From Oscillospiraceae bacterium (lineage in GTDB: Bacteria > Bacillota > Clostridia > Oscillospirales > Ruminococcaceae), in NCBI GenBank assembly GCA_017461565.1, contig JAFTXQ010000003.1, positions 62,001 through 126,000 on the forward strand: 64,000 nucleotides of DNA. The letters are read 5' to 3'. The notes under the pieces were generated by a model. That model saw only the letters and a program-made list of their open reading frames with translations. It did no database searches and was not told the DNA's origin. This document shows positions 34,676 to 43,317 of this stretch, piece by piece. The position numbers and the translations under genes were made by a program. Position 1 is the stretch's first letter. Each line of letters starts with the position of its first letter.

Positions 34676-36559
34676 TTATTTCGCCATTATCTCGCACAGC
34701 TTGTTTGTGAATTCCACAGGGTTTTCGATGGGCATTCCCTCGATAAGCAGTGCCTGGGTGTACAGGATGTCAGCGTACTCTGCAACGGCATCCTTGTCTG
34801 TTGTGTAAAGCGACTTGAGTTTTGCGAAGATGGGATGAGAAGCGTTTATCTCAAGTATTTTCTGCGCCTTGGCCATACCTGCGTTTTCGCCCGGCATAGC
34901 GGAAAGCACCTTTTCCATCTCTACGGAGAGCATACCCTCGCTGGTGATGCAGACGGGGTGAGTTTTAAGACGTTGGGAGAGCTTTACAGCCTTGACCTTT
35001 TCGCCGAGCTTTTCGGTCATGAAGTCGAACATCTCCTTGTTGTCCTCCTCTGTCTTTTTGATCTCTTCCTTTTCTGCGTCGTTTTCAAGGCCGAGGTCAT
35101 CCGCAGAAACGGATCTGAACTCCTTGCCGTTGAAGTCGTGCATCATCTGTACGGTGAACTCATCAACGTGGTCGGTAAAGTACAGTATCTCGTAGCCCTT
35201 GTCCTTTACCATTTCAGTCTGGGGGAGTGCCTCTATCCTTGCGATGGAGGAGCCGCTTGCGAAGTAGATATACTTCTGCTCGTCCTTCATGCGGGAAACG
35301 TATTCTTCAAGAGTTGTGTAGCCGCCGAAGCTGCTCTTGAACATCAGAAGCTCCTGCAGATTCTCCTTGTTTGCGCCGAAGCTCTCGTAGATTCCGTATT
35401 TTATCTGCATGCCGAAAGCATCGAAGAACTTTTCGTATTTTTCACGATCGTTCTTCTGCATCTTCTTCAGCTCGTTCTTGATGGACTTTTCAAGGCTCTT
35501 TGCGATGAGCTTGAGCTGTCTGTCGTGCTGGAGCATCTCACGGGAGATGTTGAGGGAGAGATCCTCGCTGTCTACAAGGCCTCTTACAAATCCAAAGTAG
35601 TCGGGAAGCAGGTCAGCGCACTTTTCCATTATCATTACGCCGCTGGAGTAGAGGGTGAGTCCCTTTTCATAGTTCTTGGAGTAATAATCGTAAGGAGCCT
35701 TTGCAGGGATATACATCAATGCGGTATAGGTCGCTGTTCCCTCTGTCCTTGTGTGGATGTGGGAAAGAGGAGCGTCATAGTCATAGTACTTGTCCTTGTA
35801 GAAGCCGTTGTATTCCTCGTCAGTGATCTCGTTCTTGGATTTCTTCCAGATGGGGGTCATGCTGTTGAGGGTCTCGGTCACGATCTCCTTTTCGTACTCG
35901 TTTTCGGTGCCCTCTTTAAGCTTTTCGTGCTCTGCATCCATAAGGATGGGGTAGCGGATGTAGTCGGAATACTTGCGGATAAGGGATTTTATCTTGAAAG
36001 GCGTAAGGAACTCGTCGTAGTTTTCCTCGTCTGCGTTATCCTTTATCTCAAGTATTATCTGTGTGCCATAGGAAGCCTTGTTTGCCTCCTCGATGGTGTA
36101 ACCGTCAACGCCCTCGCTCTGCCACATGAAAGCTTCTTCGCTGCCGTATGCCTTAGAGATAACAGTCACCTTTTTTGCTACCATGAATGCGGAGTAGAAG
36201 CCTACGCCGAACTGACCGATTATATTTACATCCTCGGTCTTTTCGTTCTCGGTCTTGAATGCGAGCGAGCCGCTCTTTGCGATAGTGCCGAGGTTGTTTT
36301 CCAGCTCTTCCTTGGTCATGCCGATTCCGTTATCGGTGATGGTGAGCGTGCGTGCGTCCTTGTCAGCCTCGATACGGATAGCCATATCGGAACGGGTTAT
36401 ACCAGTGTTCTCACTCATGGACTTGAAGTACAGCTTGTCCATAGCGTCGCTGGCGTTTGAGATAAGCTCACGCAGGAATATCTCCTTATGTGTGTAGATG
36501 GAGTTTATCATCATTTCAAGCAGGCGCTTGGACTCCGCCTTGAATTGTTTTGTTCTCAT
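34676..36559 (-). CDS. htpG: Hsp90 chaperone HtpG
   Basis: 627 residues from ATG 36557-36559, which has AAGGAG eight bases upstream; an ATG nine bases earlier overlaps that site. The GHKL ATPase domain shows [13 protein letters not shown] (about residues 27-39), [11 protein letters not shown] (about 77), [14 protein letters not shown] (about 110) and the middle domain has the catalytic-loop [19 protein letters not shown]. The C-terminal dimerisation domain is complete. It refolds or holds client proteins under stress. A perfect CIRCE element overlaps the expected transcription start, indicating HrcA control. Confidence 0.97.
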   Translation of the reverse strand: MRTKQFKAESKRLLEMMINSIYTHKEIFLRELISNASDAMDKLYFKSMSENTGITRSDMAIRIEADKDARTLTITDNGIGMTKEELENNLGTIAKSGSLAFKTENEKTEDVNIIGQFGVGFYSAFMVAKKVTVISKAYGSEEAFMWQSEGVDGYTIEEANKASYGTQIILEIKDNADEENYDEFLTPFKIKSLIRKYSDYIRYPILMDAEHEKLKEGTENEYEKEIVTETLNSMTPIWKKSKNEITDEEYNGFYKDKYYDYDAPLSHIHTRTEGTATYTALMYIPAKAPYDYYSKNYEKGLTLYSSGVMIMEKCADLLPDYFGFVRGLVDSEDLSLNISREMLQHDRQLKLIAKSLEKSIKNELKKMQKNDREKYEKFFDAFGMQIKYGIYESFGANKENLQELLMFKSSFGGYTTLEEYVSRMKDEQKYIYFASGSSIARIEALPQTEMVKDKGYEILYFTDHVDEFTVQMMHDFNGKEFRSVSADDLGLENDAEKEEIKKTEEDNKEMFDFMTEKLGEKVKAVKLSQRLKTHPVCITSEGMLSVEMEKVLSAMPGENAGMAKAQKILEINASHPIFAKLKSLYTTDKDAVAEYADILYTQALLIEGMPIENPVEFTNKLCEIMAK

Positions 36560-36617
36560 TTTTAGCATCTCCTTGTTTTGTTGATATATTGCGGTCGTGC
36601 CGTAGTTTTTAAGTTTT

Positions 36618-36644
36618 TTAGCACTCTCTTTCTGAGAGTGCTAA
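36618..36644 (-). promoter_or_regulatory. CIRCE operator (HrcA binding site)
   Basis: Exact TTAGCACTC-N9-GAGTGCTAA (36618-36626 and 36636-36644), immediately downstream of the -10 box of htpG and about 58 nt before the start codon. HrcA bound here would block initiation. Confidence 0.95.
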
Positions 36645-36648
36645 AATT

Positions 36649-36676
36649 ATTATATCACATTTTCAGAAAAAATCAA
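36649..36676 (-). promoter_or_regulatory. Sigma-A promoter of htpG
   Basis: Minus strand TTGATT (36676-36671), 16 nt, TATAAT (36654-36649); the CIRCE operator starts 4 nt after it. Confidence 0.85.
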
Positions 36677-36713
36677 GGGGGTAGAGGTAATTTTTTGCCT
36701 TATCCGTGCTAAA

Positions 36714-36748
36714 ACACTTAAATAAGGATTATTTTTATTTAAGGGTGT
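36714..36748. repeat. Inverted repeat upstream of the AEC transporter promoter
   Basis: ACACTTAAATAA (36714-36725) pairs with TTATTTAA-GG-GTGT (36735-36748), leaving two bulged G's. It ends 21 nt before the -35 box at 36770 and might be an operator or a leftover terminator. Confidence 0.45.
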
Positions 36749-36769
36749 AATATTAAATATGATTTCCTG

Positions 36770-36798
36770 TTGAAAAAACGATGAAAAAGTTGTATAAT
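36770..36798 (+). promoter_or_regulatory. Sigma-A promoter of the AEC transporter
   Basis: TTGAAA (36770-36775), 17 nt, TATAAT (36793-36798). It overlaps an in-frame ATG at 36781, which rules that start out. Confidence 0.8.
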
Positions 36799-36834
36799 TC
36801 AATGTGGATAAAGAACTCGGAAAGGACTGAACTC

Positions 36835-37800
36835 ATGGACTCGGCGCTTATTATTGCATATCAGGCAGTTGTGATGTTTATACTGCTGTTTTTCGGATAT
36901 TTTCTTTTCAAGGCGAAAATGCTGTCGGAGGAGAGCACAAAGCAGCTTTCTGCGATAACTCTCACTATCGTAAATCCTGTTGTTATCTTCAATTCTTATA
37001 TGATGGATTTCAATACTGAGCTGCTTGCGGGACTTGGTGTTGCCGTGCTTCTCGGTGCGGCGGCGCATCTTGCTTTTATTATTGTATCCAATATCGTTGT
37101 AAAGAAATGCAGGGACAACTGTGAGATAGAGCGCTTTGCCATGATATATGCAAACTGCGGCTTTATGGGTATACCGCTTATCAACGCTACTTTTGGTGCG
37201 GAGGGCGTGTTCTACCTTACAGGCTTTATCACGATGTTCAATCTGTTCATGTGGACGCACGGTACGATCCTTATGAGCGGCAAAAAGAACGAAAGCTTCG
37301 GCGCTATGCTCAAGAACATCGGCAAGGTGCTGGTATCTCCTGCGATCATAGCCATTGCTGCGGGAATGGTATTCTTTTTTACGGGATTGCGCCTGCCCGA
37401 TATATTGCAGACTCCGCTTGACTATATCGGAAGCCTTAACACGCCGCTTGCGATGATAGTATCAGGTGCGACTATCGCAAAGGCAGGGCTTCTTAAGGGG
37501 TTCAGAAGCCCGAGGGTATACTTCGTTCAGGTATTCAAGCTGCTTGCGGTGCCACTTGTGCTGGCTGCGATCTTTGTGCCGTTCGGCAAGCTGGGAGTGT
37601 CCATGATGGTGATAGATACTATTTTGATCGCTGCATCGGCTCCTACCGCATCAGCTACTATCATGTTCTCGTACAGGCATGGCAGGGACGAGGCTTATGC
37701 CTCGGGGCAGTTCGCAGTGTCTACGATAGCAAGCATGGCGACCATGCCGCTGATACTGATGTTCTCTGCGTTTTATGCAGGTGTTCTCGGGGTGGCTTAG
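36835..37800 (+). CDS. AEC (auxin efflux carrier) family transporter
   Basis: 321 residues from ATG 36835 (GGAAAGGA 8 nt before). An upstream ATG at 36781 would place the promoter's -10 box inside the gene. Ten transmembrane helices in two inverted halves are expected. Typical marks are NPVVIFNSYMMDF (about 45), NCGFMGIPLINATFG (about 102) and the C-terminal SAPTASATIMFSYRHGRDEAYAS. Bacterial members export or import small organic anions such as malate; the substrate here is unknown. It is monocistronic and divergent from htpG. Confidence 0.9.
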   Translation: MDSALIIAYQAVVMFILLFFGYFLFKAKMLSEESTKQLSAITLTIVNPVVIFNSYMMDFNTELLAGLGVAVLLGAAAHLAFIIVSNIVVKKCRDNCEIERFAMIYANCGFMGIPLINATFGAEGVFYLTGFITMFNLFMWTHGTILMSGKKNESFGAMLKNIGKVLVSPAIIAIAAGMVFFFTGLRLPDILQTPLDYIGSLNTPLAMIVSGATIAKAGLLKGFRSPRVYFVQVFKLLAVPLVLAAIFVPFGKLGVSMMVIDTILIAASAPTASATIMFSYRHGRDEAYASGQFAVSTIASMATMPLILMFSAFYAGVLGVA

Positions 37801-37860
37801 AACGAATAAAAATGCGCAAAATAGCCAAATTCAACAACATAATTTTGGCGGTTTTGTAAA

Positions 37861-37889
37861 TTGCAAAAAAGCCGTCCGAATGATATAAT
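37861..37889 (+). promoter_or_regulatory. Sigma-A promoter of the putative small RNA
   Basis: TTGCAA (37861-37866), 17 nt, TATAAT (37884-37889). No ORF with a ribosome site follows for nearly 300 nt. Confidence 0.75.
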
Positions 37890-37895
37890 TAAAGA

Positions 37896-38051
37896 GTAAT
37901 AAATGTGCAAGACAGTATAGTAGCTTTTTAGCTAACATACTTCTTAATATATTTTCCCCAATTATTTTGCCGTGTAAAACCCGCTTTTCCCCAAGCGGAC
38001 GGCGCATTGTTTGAGTTACCGCAGACACCCCCTTGTCTGCGGCTTTTTTTT
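37896..38051 (+). ncRNA. Probable small structured RNA or terminated leader, about 155 nt
   Basis: It runs from the expected +1 of a near-consensus promoter to a strong terminator. Visible structures are a GTAT-TAGCT/AGCTA-ATAC hairpin (37915-37940), a compound hairpin with outer GCCGT/ACGGC and inner CCGCTT/AAGCGG around TTCCCC (about 37970-38003), and the terminator hairpin. No known riboswitch or 6S/SRP/tmRNA core was recognised. It could be a free-standing RNA, or an attenuator for the lipoprotein gene that starts 135 nt beyond the terminator. Confidence 0.5.
38019..38051 (+). terminator. Strong terminator upstream of the vWA lipoprotein gene
   Basis: Stem CCGCAGAC/GTCTGCGG with an 8-nt loop and a run of eight T's. 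Confidence 0.92.
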
Positions 38052-38185
38052 GTGCTTTTTTCGGTCTGTGAAATTTTTCTTGAATTATCTGCAACCTTTT
38101 TACATCATACTTTGTTTTATTAGCAGAATGAAGCGCAGACTACTTTACATTTCTATATTCATTTCAGACCGAAAGGAGTTTTACT

Positions 38186-39595
38186 ATGAAACGCTATATT
38201 TCTGTATTACTGGCTTCCATGATGATATTGACAGCGTCAGGCTGCTCGGCAAATGCACCGATCAGCAGCTCCGCTGAAATCGATGAAGCTGTCACAAACG
38301 GCATATCGGCTGCTGATAAGAGCGACGGAACTTCATCTGCGGCTTCGGCGGACGGTTCGCTTACGGGCGGAGCCTCAGGCGCTCCCGAAGCAGCTCCCGA
38401 GATCGGGTTTGCGGACGAGCGTGAAGAGGGCATTTTCGATGGCGGCGCTATGGAAGATTTTGAGATAGCGGCGGATTCGGCAGTGGGTGAATTCACGGGC
38501 GCTCCGGGTGATTTTGTCATTGATGATGGCGGTGATATCGATATTGAGGAACCCTCTATCCAGCCGCAGGCAGGACTTCTGACAGGCGGCGAGTGGCGTG
38601 ATAATGACCATTGGAACGACTGGGTCTCTCTTTATCAGAGCCACGAGGACTGGAACAGCTATCTCGGGGAGTGGGAGGCAGACCATGCAGTCCGCCACGA
38701 GGTCATTGTGACCGCCTATGGCGAGCCGCTTGAGGGCGCACAGGTCAGCCAGCGCAACTGCGGCAACATCGGTGTTACATCTGCTGTTACCGACAATCAG
38801 GGCAGGGCGTACCTTTTCCTTGACGAGTGCAATGATGACATGGAGCATACTCTTGAAGTGACCTACGGCGAGGTGCGCATGACCATCGAGGATGTTGACT
38901 CCACCAAAAGCGGCACTTATACGATAGACTTCACGGACACCTTAGGGCAGAACGAAGTCGGTGATATACAGGCACTGGAGCTTATGCTGATGATCGATAC
39001 CACGGGCTCTATGTGGGACGAGCTTGCGTACATCCAGGCGGAGCTTGAGGACGTTATCTCCCGTGTTAAGTCCGACAACGGCAACATTCCCGTAAGAGTC
39101 AGCGTGAACTTCTACCGTGATGAGTATGACGATTATATCATCCGTGAGTTTGATTTCACAGATGACATCAACAAGGCTATTGCGGATCTCAGGGAACAGT
39201 CGGCAGACGGTGGCGGAGATACTCCCGAGGCGGTGCATACGGCACTCAACAGCGTGGTGAGAAACCATGAGTGGCGTGAGGACGCTACAAAGCTGATGTT
39301 CTTCGTGCTGGACGCTCCCCCTCATTCCGATGTACAGATAATCGACGAGGTAAACAACTGCGTTGAGATAGCGGCGGCGCAGGGAATACGCATAATCCCC
39401 GTGGCTTCCAGCGGAATAGACAAGTCCACAGAGTATCTGCTGAGAACTATGGCGTTCAGGACGGGCGGCACATATACATTCCTTACAAACCACAGCGGCA
39501 TCGGCGGCGACCACATCGAGCCTACAATCGGCGACTACGAGGTGGAGAAGCTGAACGATATGATGGTAAGGATAATAAACGATTACCTTTCATAA
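38186..39595 (+). CDS. vWA-domain lipoprotein
   Basis: 469 residues. Lipoprotein signal with lipobox TASGC (Cys20), then a long Ser/Ala/Gly/Asp/Glu-rich linker to about residue 130, then a beta-sandwich segment (EVIVTAYGEPLEGAQV..., resembling a carboxypeptidase-regulatory-like fold) and a von Willebrand A domain from about 265. The metal site is DTTGS (Asp271), with a downstream GGGDTPEAV loop typical of bacterial vWA proteins. It is predicted to sit on the outer face of the membrane and bind a protein partner through Mg2+. Ribosome site GAAAGGAG. No partner genes adjacent. Confidence 0.88.
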   Translation: MKRYISVLLASMMILTASGCSANAPISSSAEIDEAVTNGISAADKSDGTSSAASADGSLTGGASGAPEAAPEIGFADEREEGIFDGGAMEDFEIAADSAVGEFTGAPGDFVIDDGGDIDIEEPSIQPQAGLLTGGEWRDNDHWNDWVSLYQSHEDWNSYLGEWEADHAVRHEVIVTAYGEPLEGAQVSQRNCGNIGVTSAVTDNQGRAYLFLDECNDDMEHTLEVTYGEVRMTIEDVDSTKSGTYTIDFTDTLGQNEVGDIQALELMLMIDTTGSMWDELAYIQAELEDVISRVKSDNGNIPVRVSVNFYRDEYDDYIIREFDFTDDINKAIADLREQSADGGGDTPEAVHTALNSVVRNHEWREDATKLMFFVLDAPPHSDVQIIDEVNNCVEIAAAQGIRIIPVASSGIDKSTEYLLRTMAFRTGGTYTFLTNHSGIGGDHIEPTIGDYEVEKLNDMMVRIINDYLS

Positions 39596-39615
39596 AATAG
39601 TGCTTGAATGAATTT

Positions 39616-39646
39616 GACCGAGGAGAATATCCTCGGTCGCTTTTTT
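39616..39646 (+). terminator. Terminator of the vWA lipoprotein gene
   Basis: Perfect 9-bp stem GACCGAGGA/TCCTCGGTC with a GAATA loop, then GCTTTTTT; it abuts the 3' end of the convergent XRE gene. Confidence 0.92.
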
Positions 39647-39971
39647 ATATAAGTTCGATAGCCTTTTCCAGAAGCTGAAGCAGGGTCTGCTGTTTTTCGG
39701 GCGGCGTCTGCATGAAGAGGTCGTAGGCTTTTTGGGCAGGGGTGTTTTCCTGCTGATAGCTAAGCTTTTCAAACAGATTTTCGGGAGATAGTTCCAAGCC
39801 TTTGCATATACGCATTATAGTATCGAGCGAGGCTTTCTTTTCTCCTCGTTCTATCTGTCCGATATATGTCGGGTGAAGATCGCATAATTCGGACAGCTTT
39901 TCCTGACTTAATCCGCTCTTTTTGCGGTAGTATTTTACTCGTTCGCCGAACAGCTTTACAAAATCCTGCAT
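39645..39971 (-). CDS. XRE-family transcriptional regulator
   Basis: 108 residues from ATG 39969-39971 behind AAGGATAT; the longer frame to 40046 runs through promoter-like AT-rich DNA. The Cro/CI-type helix-turn-helix is at about residues 8-62 (RVKYYRKKSGLSQEKLSELCDLHPTYIGQIERGEKKASLDTIMRICKGL). The C-terminal 40 residues form a predicted helix and may mediate dimerisation. It is divergent from the FN3 protein gene; both promoter regions carry ATACT/AGTAT half-sites, so it may control itself and that gene. Confidence 0.88.
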   Translation of the reverse strand: MQDFVKLFGERVKYYRKKSGLSQEKLSELCDLHPTYIGQIERGEKKASLDTIMRICKGLELSPENLFEKLSYQQENTPAQKAYDLFMQTPPEKQQTLLQLLEKAIELI

Positions 39972-40039
39972 GATATATCCTTTCAGCAATGTGTTATAAA
40001 TATATACTATAAATATTTTTTTGTTTTTAAAACAGACTA

Positions 40040-40068
40040 TTGACACTCGATTACAAATGATGTATACT
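40040..40068 (+). promoter_or_regulatory. Sigma-A promoter of the FN3 gene, with overlapping palindrome
   Basis: TTGACA (40040-40045), 17 nt, TATACT (40063-40068). The palindrome ATACT-TAT-AGTAT at 40064-40076 covers the -10 box and is a candidate operator for the divergent XRE regulator. Confidence 0.82.
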
Positions 40069-40123
40069 TATAGTATGATTTTGGCGTGAATCATGACTAT
40101 AATCGATATTTCGAGGAGGGCTT

Positions 40124-41524
40124 ATGAAACTGCAGAAAGTTTTATCAACGTTTTTGACTGGCGTGACGGCAATAACTGCAATATTCAGTGTAATGCCATC
40201 TAATGCGGCAGCGGCATCAAACGAAAAGGTATATACAGGTACTGCTTATCATGTTCAAGACATACCTGTGATACAACCTGTTGAAGCAGGACACGAAGAA
40301 GGTCTTGTAGAAGATGTGTGGATTTATAATGATGACGGAGTTGGCACACGTTGGGATATAATTTATGCAAACCTGAGTGTTGATGATACCATTACCGTAA
40401 AGGTAACTCAAACAGGAAAAGAATATACAATGAATGTATTGCCATCCCTCTATATGGATTTGGATGATACACATAAAATGTATCCTGCATACCCTGAGGA
40501 CGGCTGTATAAAGTCAGGACAAGCCATAAACGAGGTGTTAGAGCATTATACAGAAATGTGTAAGCTGTATCCCAATAATTACGGCGGCGATAAAATGACA
40601 TGTTCGCTGGAAGATGTTGAGTGGTTTTATACTTGTGACGATCATTCTGATTTCAAGAATAAGACGTTTGAAAAATTTACTTGGGAGATCACTATATCGT
40701 CATCCTCGGCTTCGACTACAAAACCTGAAGCTGTGAAACCTATCCTTACCGCAGCTTCGTCTTCATGGATAAAGTTGGGGTGGTCTGACAACGGCGCAGA
40801 CAGCTACAACATCTATCGTTCAACAAGCAGAAACGGCACTTATAAAAAGATAGCGTCAACAAAGACAAACGCTTATACAAACAAGAACCTTACATTAGGA
40901 AAGACATATTATTATAAGGTCACCGCAGTGGCTGACGGCGTAGAGTCCGATTTCAGTAAGATAGTGCTTGCAAGACCTGAGGTAATACCTCCGACCTCTG
41001 TTAAAGCGGTGCCCGCTTCCACTACATCAATAAAACTGTCATGGAAAGACAACGGCGCTGACAGCTATAACATCTATCGTGCCACAAGCAAGAGCGGCAC
41101 TTATAAGAAGATAGCTTCTACAACCAAAAACACTTATACAAACAAGAGCCTTACAAAGGGTAAGACCTATTATTACAAGGTCACAGCTGTAATTGATGGA
41201 AAAGAATCCGAGTTCAGCAAGATAGTATCCTCAAAGCCAACCGCTCCTATTCCGTCTGCGGTAAAGGCTTCATCAAAGGCAAGCGGTGAGGCTACCATCA
41301 CATGGAAAAAATCCACAGGCGCAAAGGGCTATGAGATATACATGGCGACATCCAAGAGCGGTACATATAAGAGAGTAGACCGAGTAGGCAGTAAGGTGCT
41401 GACCTTTACAGAGGATGAGCTCACCGAGGGCAAGACATACTATTTCAAGGTGCGTTCTTACACTATCAAGAATGGAAAGAGGATATACAGCCCCTTTTCA
41501 AGCGTTGTTAAAATAAAAGTATAA
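40124..41524 (+). CDS. Secreted protein with three fibronectin type III domains
   Basis: 466 residues. A signal peptide (MKLQKVLSTFLTGVTAITAIF...NAAAA) is followed by a unique domain to about 190, a Ser/Thr linker, and three FN3 domains (about 203-285, 286-370, 371-466), each with the YNIYR/YEIY...GKTYYYKV core. The first two are 87 residues apart and nearly identical even at DNA level. No enzyme motif was recognised in the N-terminal domain. FN3 modules in rumen and gut clostridia often act as spacers in secreted or wall-bound proteins. There is no sorting signal, so the protein may be released or wall-associated. Ribosome site GAGGAGGG. Confidence 0.85.
   Translation: MKLQKVLSTFLTGVTAITAIFSVMPSNAAAASNEKVYTGTAYHVQDIPVIQPVEAGHEEGLVEDVWIYNDDGVGTRWDIIYANLSVDDTITVKVTQTGKEYTMNVLPSLYMDLDDTHKMYPAYPEDGCIKSGQAINEVLEHYTEMCKLYPNNYGGDKMTCSLEDVEWFYTCDDHSDFKNKTFEKFTWEITISSSSASTTKPEAVKPILTAASSSWIKLGWSDNGADSYNIYRSTSRNGTYKKIASTKTNAYTNKNLTLGKTYYYKVTAVADGVESDFSKIVLARPEVIPPTSVKAVPASTTSIKLSWKDNGADSYNIYRATSKSGTYKKIASTTKNTYTNKSLTKGKTYYYKVTAVIDGKESEFSKIVSSKPTAPIPSAVKASSKASGEATITWKKSTGAKGYEIYMATSKSGTYKRVDRVGSKVLTFTEDELTEGKTYYFKVRSYTIKNGKRIYSPFSSVVKIKV
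40787..41240 (+). repeat. Tandem FN3-coding direct repeat, 261-bp period
   Basis: The unit beginning at 40787 recurs from 41048 with only scattered, largely silent changes over about 190 bp, encoding DNGADSYNIYR...KGKTYYYKVTAV. Confidence 0.8.
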
Positions 41525-41529
41525 AAAAG

Positions 41530-41556
41530 ATCCCCCGTGTATAACGGGGGATAATT
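41530..41556 (+). terminator. Terminator of the FN3 gene
   Basis: Perfect 9-bp stem ATCCCCCGT/ACGGGGGAT with a 5-nt loop, followed by AATTT. Confidence 0.82.
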
Positions 41557-41578
41557 TATGGAAATTTTGTTCCGCCTA

Positions 41579-41607
41579 TTGACAGCACGTCTGTTATATG
41601 TTATACT
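41579..41607 (+). promoter_or_regulatory. Sigma-A promoter of the metK leader
   Basis: TTGACA (41579-41584), 17 nt, TATACT (41602-41607); expected +1 is just before the SAM-I aptamer. Confidence 0.85.
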
Positions 41608-41621
41608 AAAAGCGACAAAAA

Positions 41622-41736
41622 ACCTTATCAAGAGTGGCTTCTGGTCTTACGACGGGGGACTGGTCCCTATGAAGCCCGGCAACCTATTCCAAGGAAAAAG
41701 GTGCTACATCCTGCGGCGCAAGCCGAAAGATAAGGA
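41622..41736 (+). ncRNA. SAM-I (S-box) riboswitch upstream of metK
   Basis: The S-box landmarks are present in order: CTTATCAAGAG at the 5' end, a P2 arm, GACTGGTCCCTATGAAGCCC, GGCAACC, AAGGTGCTACATCCTG and the closing GAAAGATAAGGAG at the 3' end, whose CTTATC/GATAAG arms form P1. A terminator 16 nt downstream is the expected expression platform: SAM binding should favour termination and lower metK transcription. Confidence 0.96.
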
Positions 41737-41751
41737 GTGAGTATGAGACTT

Positions 41752-41779
41752 ACGCACTCCTTAGCGAGTGCGTTTTTTG
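41752..41779 (+). terminator. Riboswitch-controlled terminator of metK
   Basis: ACGCACTC/GAGTGCGT stem with CTTAGC loop and a T6 tail. The left arm overlaps sequence able to pair with the end of the P1 region. Confidence 0.9.
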
Positions 41780-41863
41780 TTTATCAGGGAGTCAGCCACG
41801 CAAGTTTTTCGCTGCCTCCCTCTCGGAACTTTTTCTACTTTATATCAGAAAGGAATCTTAATT

Positions 41864-43039
41864 ATGGCACAGAAGTTTTTATTCACATCCGAAAGCGTAA
41901 CAGAGGGTCATCCCGACAAGATCTGCGACAACGTTTCCGACGCAGTGCTTGACGCTATCCTCGCACAGGATCCCATGGGCAGAGTTGCCTGCGAGACCTG
42001 CACAACAACAGGTATGGTCCTGGTAATGGGCGAGATCACCACAACAGCACAGATCGATATTCCTGCTATCGTTCGTGAGACCGTTAAGGAGATCGGCTAT
42101 GACAACTCCGAGTACGGTTTTGACTGCAATACCTGCGCAGTATTCACAACGATCGACAAGCAGTCCCCCGATATCGCTATGGGCGTAAACAACGCACTTG
42201 AGGGCAGAGAGGAGAACCTCTGCGACACAGGTGCAGGCGATCAGGGTATGATGTTCGGCTATGCCTGCACAGAGACCCCTGAGCTTATGCCTATGCCTAT
42301 CTCCCTTGCACAGAAGCTGGCTCTCAAGCTTACAGCAGTACGTAAGAGCGGCGAGCTGCCCTACCTCCTCCCCGACGGCAAGACACAGGTAACTGTTGAG
42401 TACATCGACGGCAAGCCTGCAAGAGTTGACACTGTTGTTGTTTCTTCTCAGCACAAGGCTTCCGCTACACTGGAGCAGATCCGTGCTGACGTTATCGAAA
42501 AGGTAGTTAAGACCACTATCCCTGCTGAGCTTCTTGATGAGAACACAAAGTATTTCGTAAACCCCACAGGCCGTTTCGTTGTAGGCGGACCTCAGGGCGA
42601 CAGCGGACTTACAGGACGTAAGATCATCGTTGATACATACGGCGGTTATGCACGTCACGGTGGCGGCGCATTCAGCGGCAAGGATCCCACAAAGGTCGAC
42701 CGTTCCGCTGCTTACATGGCAAGATATGCAGCAAAGAACATCGTTGCGGCAGGCCTTGCAGAGCGTGCAGAGGTTGAGGTCGCTTATGCTATCGGCGTTG
42801 CTAAGCCCGTATCTATCCTCGTTGACACATTCGGTACAGGTAAGTATTCCGATGAGAAGATCGCTGAGGCTGTAAGCAAGGTATTTGATTTCCGTCCCGC
42901 TGCTATCATCAGCACTCTCGAGCTCCGCAAGCCCCAGTATAAGCAGCTTGCTGCTTACGGTCACATGGGCCGTGAGGATCTCGGCGTTGCCTGGGAAAAG
43001 ACAGACAAGGCAGAGGCTCTTAAGGCTGCTATGGCATAA
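41864..43039 (+). CDS. metK: S-adenosylmethionine synthetase
   Basis: 391 residues from ATG 41864 (AAAGGAATC ribosome site); in-frame codons back to 41768 fall in the terminator. Standard MetK features: [16 protein letters not shown] at the N-terminus, the [15 protein letters not shown]-binding motif (about 115-126), [29 protein letters not shown] (about 232-260) and the P-loop-like [19 protein letters not shown]. It makes SAM from methionine and ATP. Control by the SAM-I riboswitch closes a feedback loop. Confidence 0.98.
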   Translation: MAQKFLFTSESVTEGHPDKICDNVSDAVLDAILAQDPMGRVACETCTTTGMVLVMGEITTTAQIDIPAIVRETVKEIGYDNSEYGFDCNTCAVFTTIDKQSPDIAMGVNNALEGREENLCDTGAGDQGMMFGYACTETPELMPMPISLAQKLALKLTAVRKSGELPYLLPDGKTQVTVEYIDGKPARVDTVVVSSQHKASATLEQIRADVIEKVVKTTIPAELLDENTKYFVNPTGRFVVGGPQGDSGLTGRKIIVDTYGGYARHGGGAFSGKDPTKVDRSAAYMARYAAKNIVAAGLAERAEVEVAYAIGVAKPVSILVDTFGTGKYSDEKIAEAVSKVFDFRPAAIISTLELRKPQYKQLAAYGHMGREDLGVAWEKTDKAEALKAAMA

Positions 43040-43060
43040 GGGATCATAACTGAATAAATT

Positions 43061-43100
43061 ATATCTCCTGTGAAGCTTTAGCTTTGCAGGAGATATTATT
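43061..43100 (+). terminator. Terminator of metK
   Basis: Long hairpin with arms 43061-43076 and 43081-43096 (ATATCTCCTG/CAGGAGATAT outer, AAGC/GCTT inner) and a TTTA loop, then TATTA. Confidence 0.85.
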
Positions 43101-43198
43101 ATATTCGATATATTATAGGGATATTAAATCATAACTTTTGTAAGTGTTAGAATTTCAACATTGTTTTTTGTGAAAATCTACAAATGTGATTGGACATC

Positions 43199-43227
43199 TT
43201 GACGAAAACAGGGATAAATGATACAAT
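43199..43227 (+). promoter_or_regulatory. Sigma-A promoter for hpt-flotillin
   Basis: TTGACG (43199-43204), 17 nt, TACAAT (43222-43227); the downstream leader of about 85 nt is GC-rich with a CCGCCGCCGC tract. Confidence 0.75.
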
Positions 43228-43317
43228 ATAAGCAGGTTGCAGCGCTGCTGAAATCGGTCGATCCCGCCGCCGCAGCGGGGTTGAAAAATGCTACTGCGGC
43301 AGAATGGAGGCTGTGTT

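Noticed and set aside
34673..36460. 595-codon plus-strand ORF opposite htpG
   Set aside because: It is the antisense shadow of htpG: no ribosome site, Leu/Val/Cys-rich composition and no family motifs, while the minus strand encodes a perfect Hsp90.
36781..36834. 18-codon N-terminal extension of the AEC transporter
   Set aside because: It contains the -10 box of the gene's own promoter, and ATG 36835 has a proper ribosome site.
37896..38051. 6S RNA, SRP RNA, tmRNA or T-box identity for the small RNA
   Set aside because: None of the diagnostic core sequences or a long closing stem could be found, so it was left unnamed.
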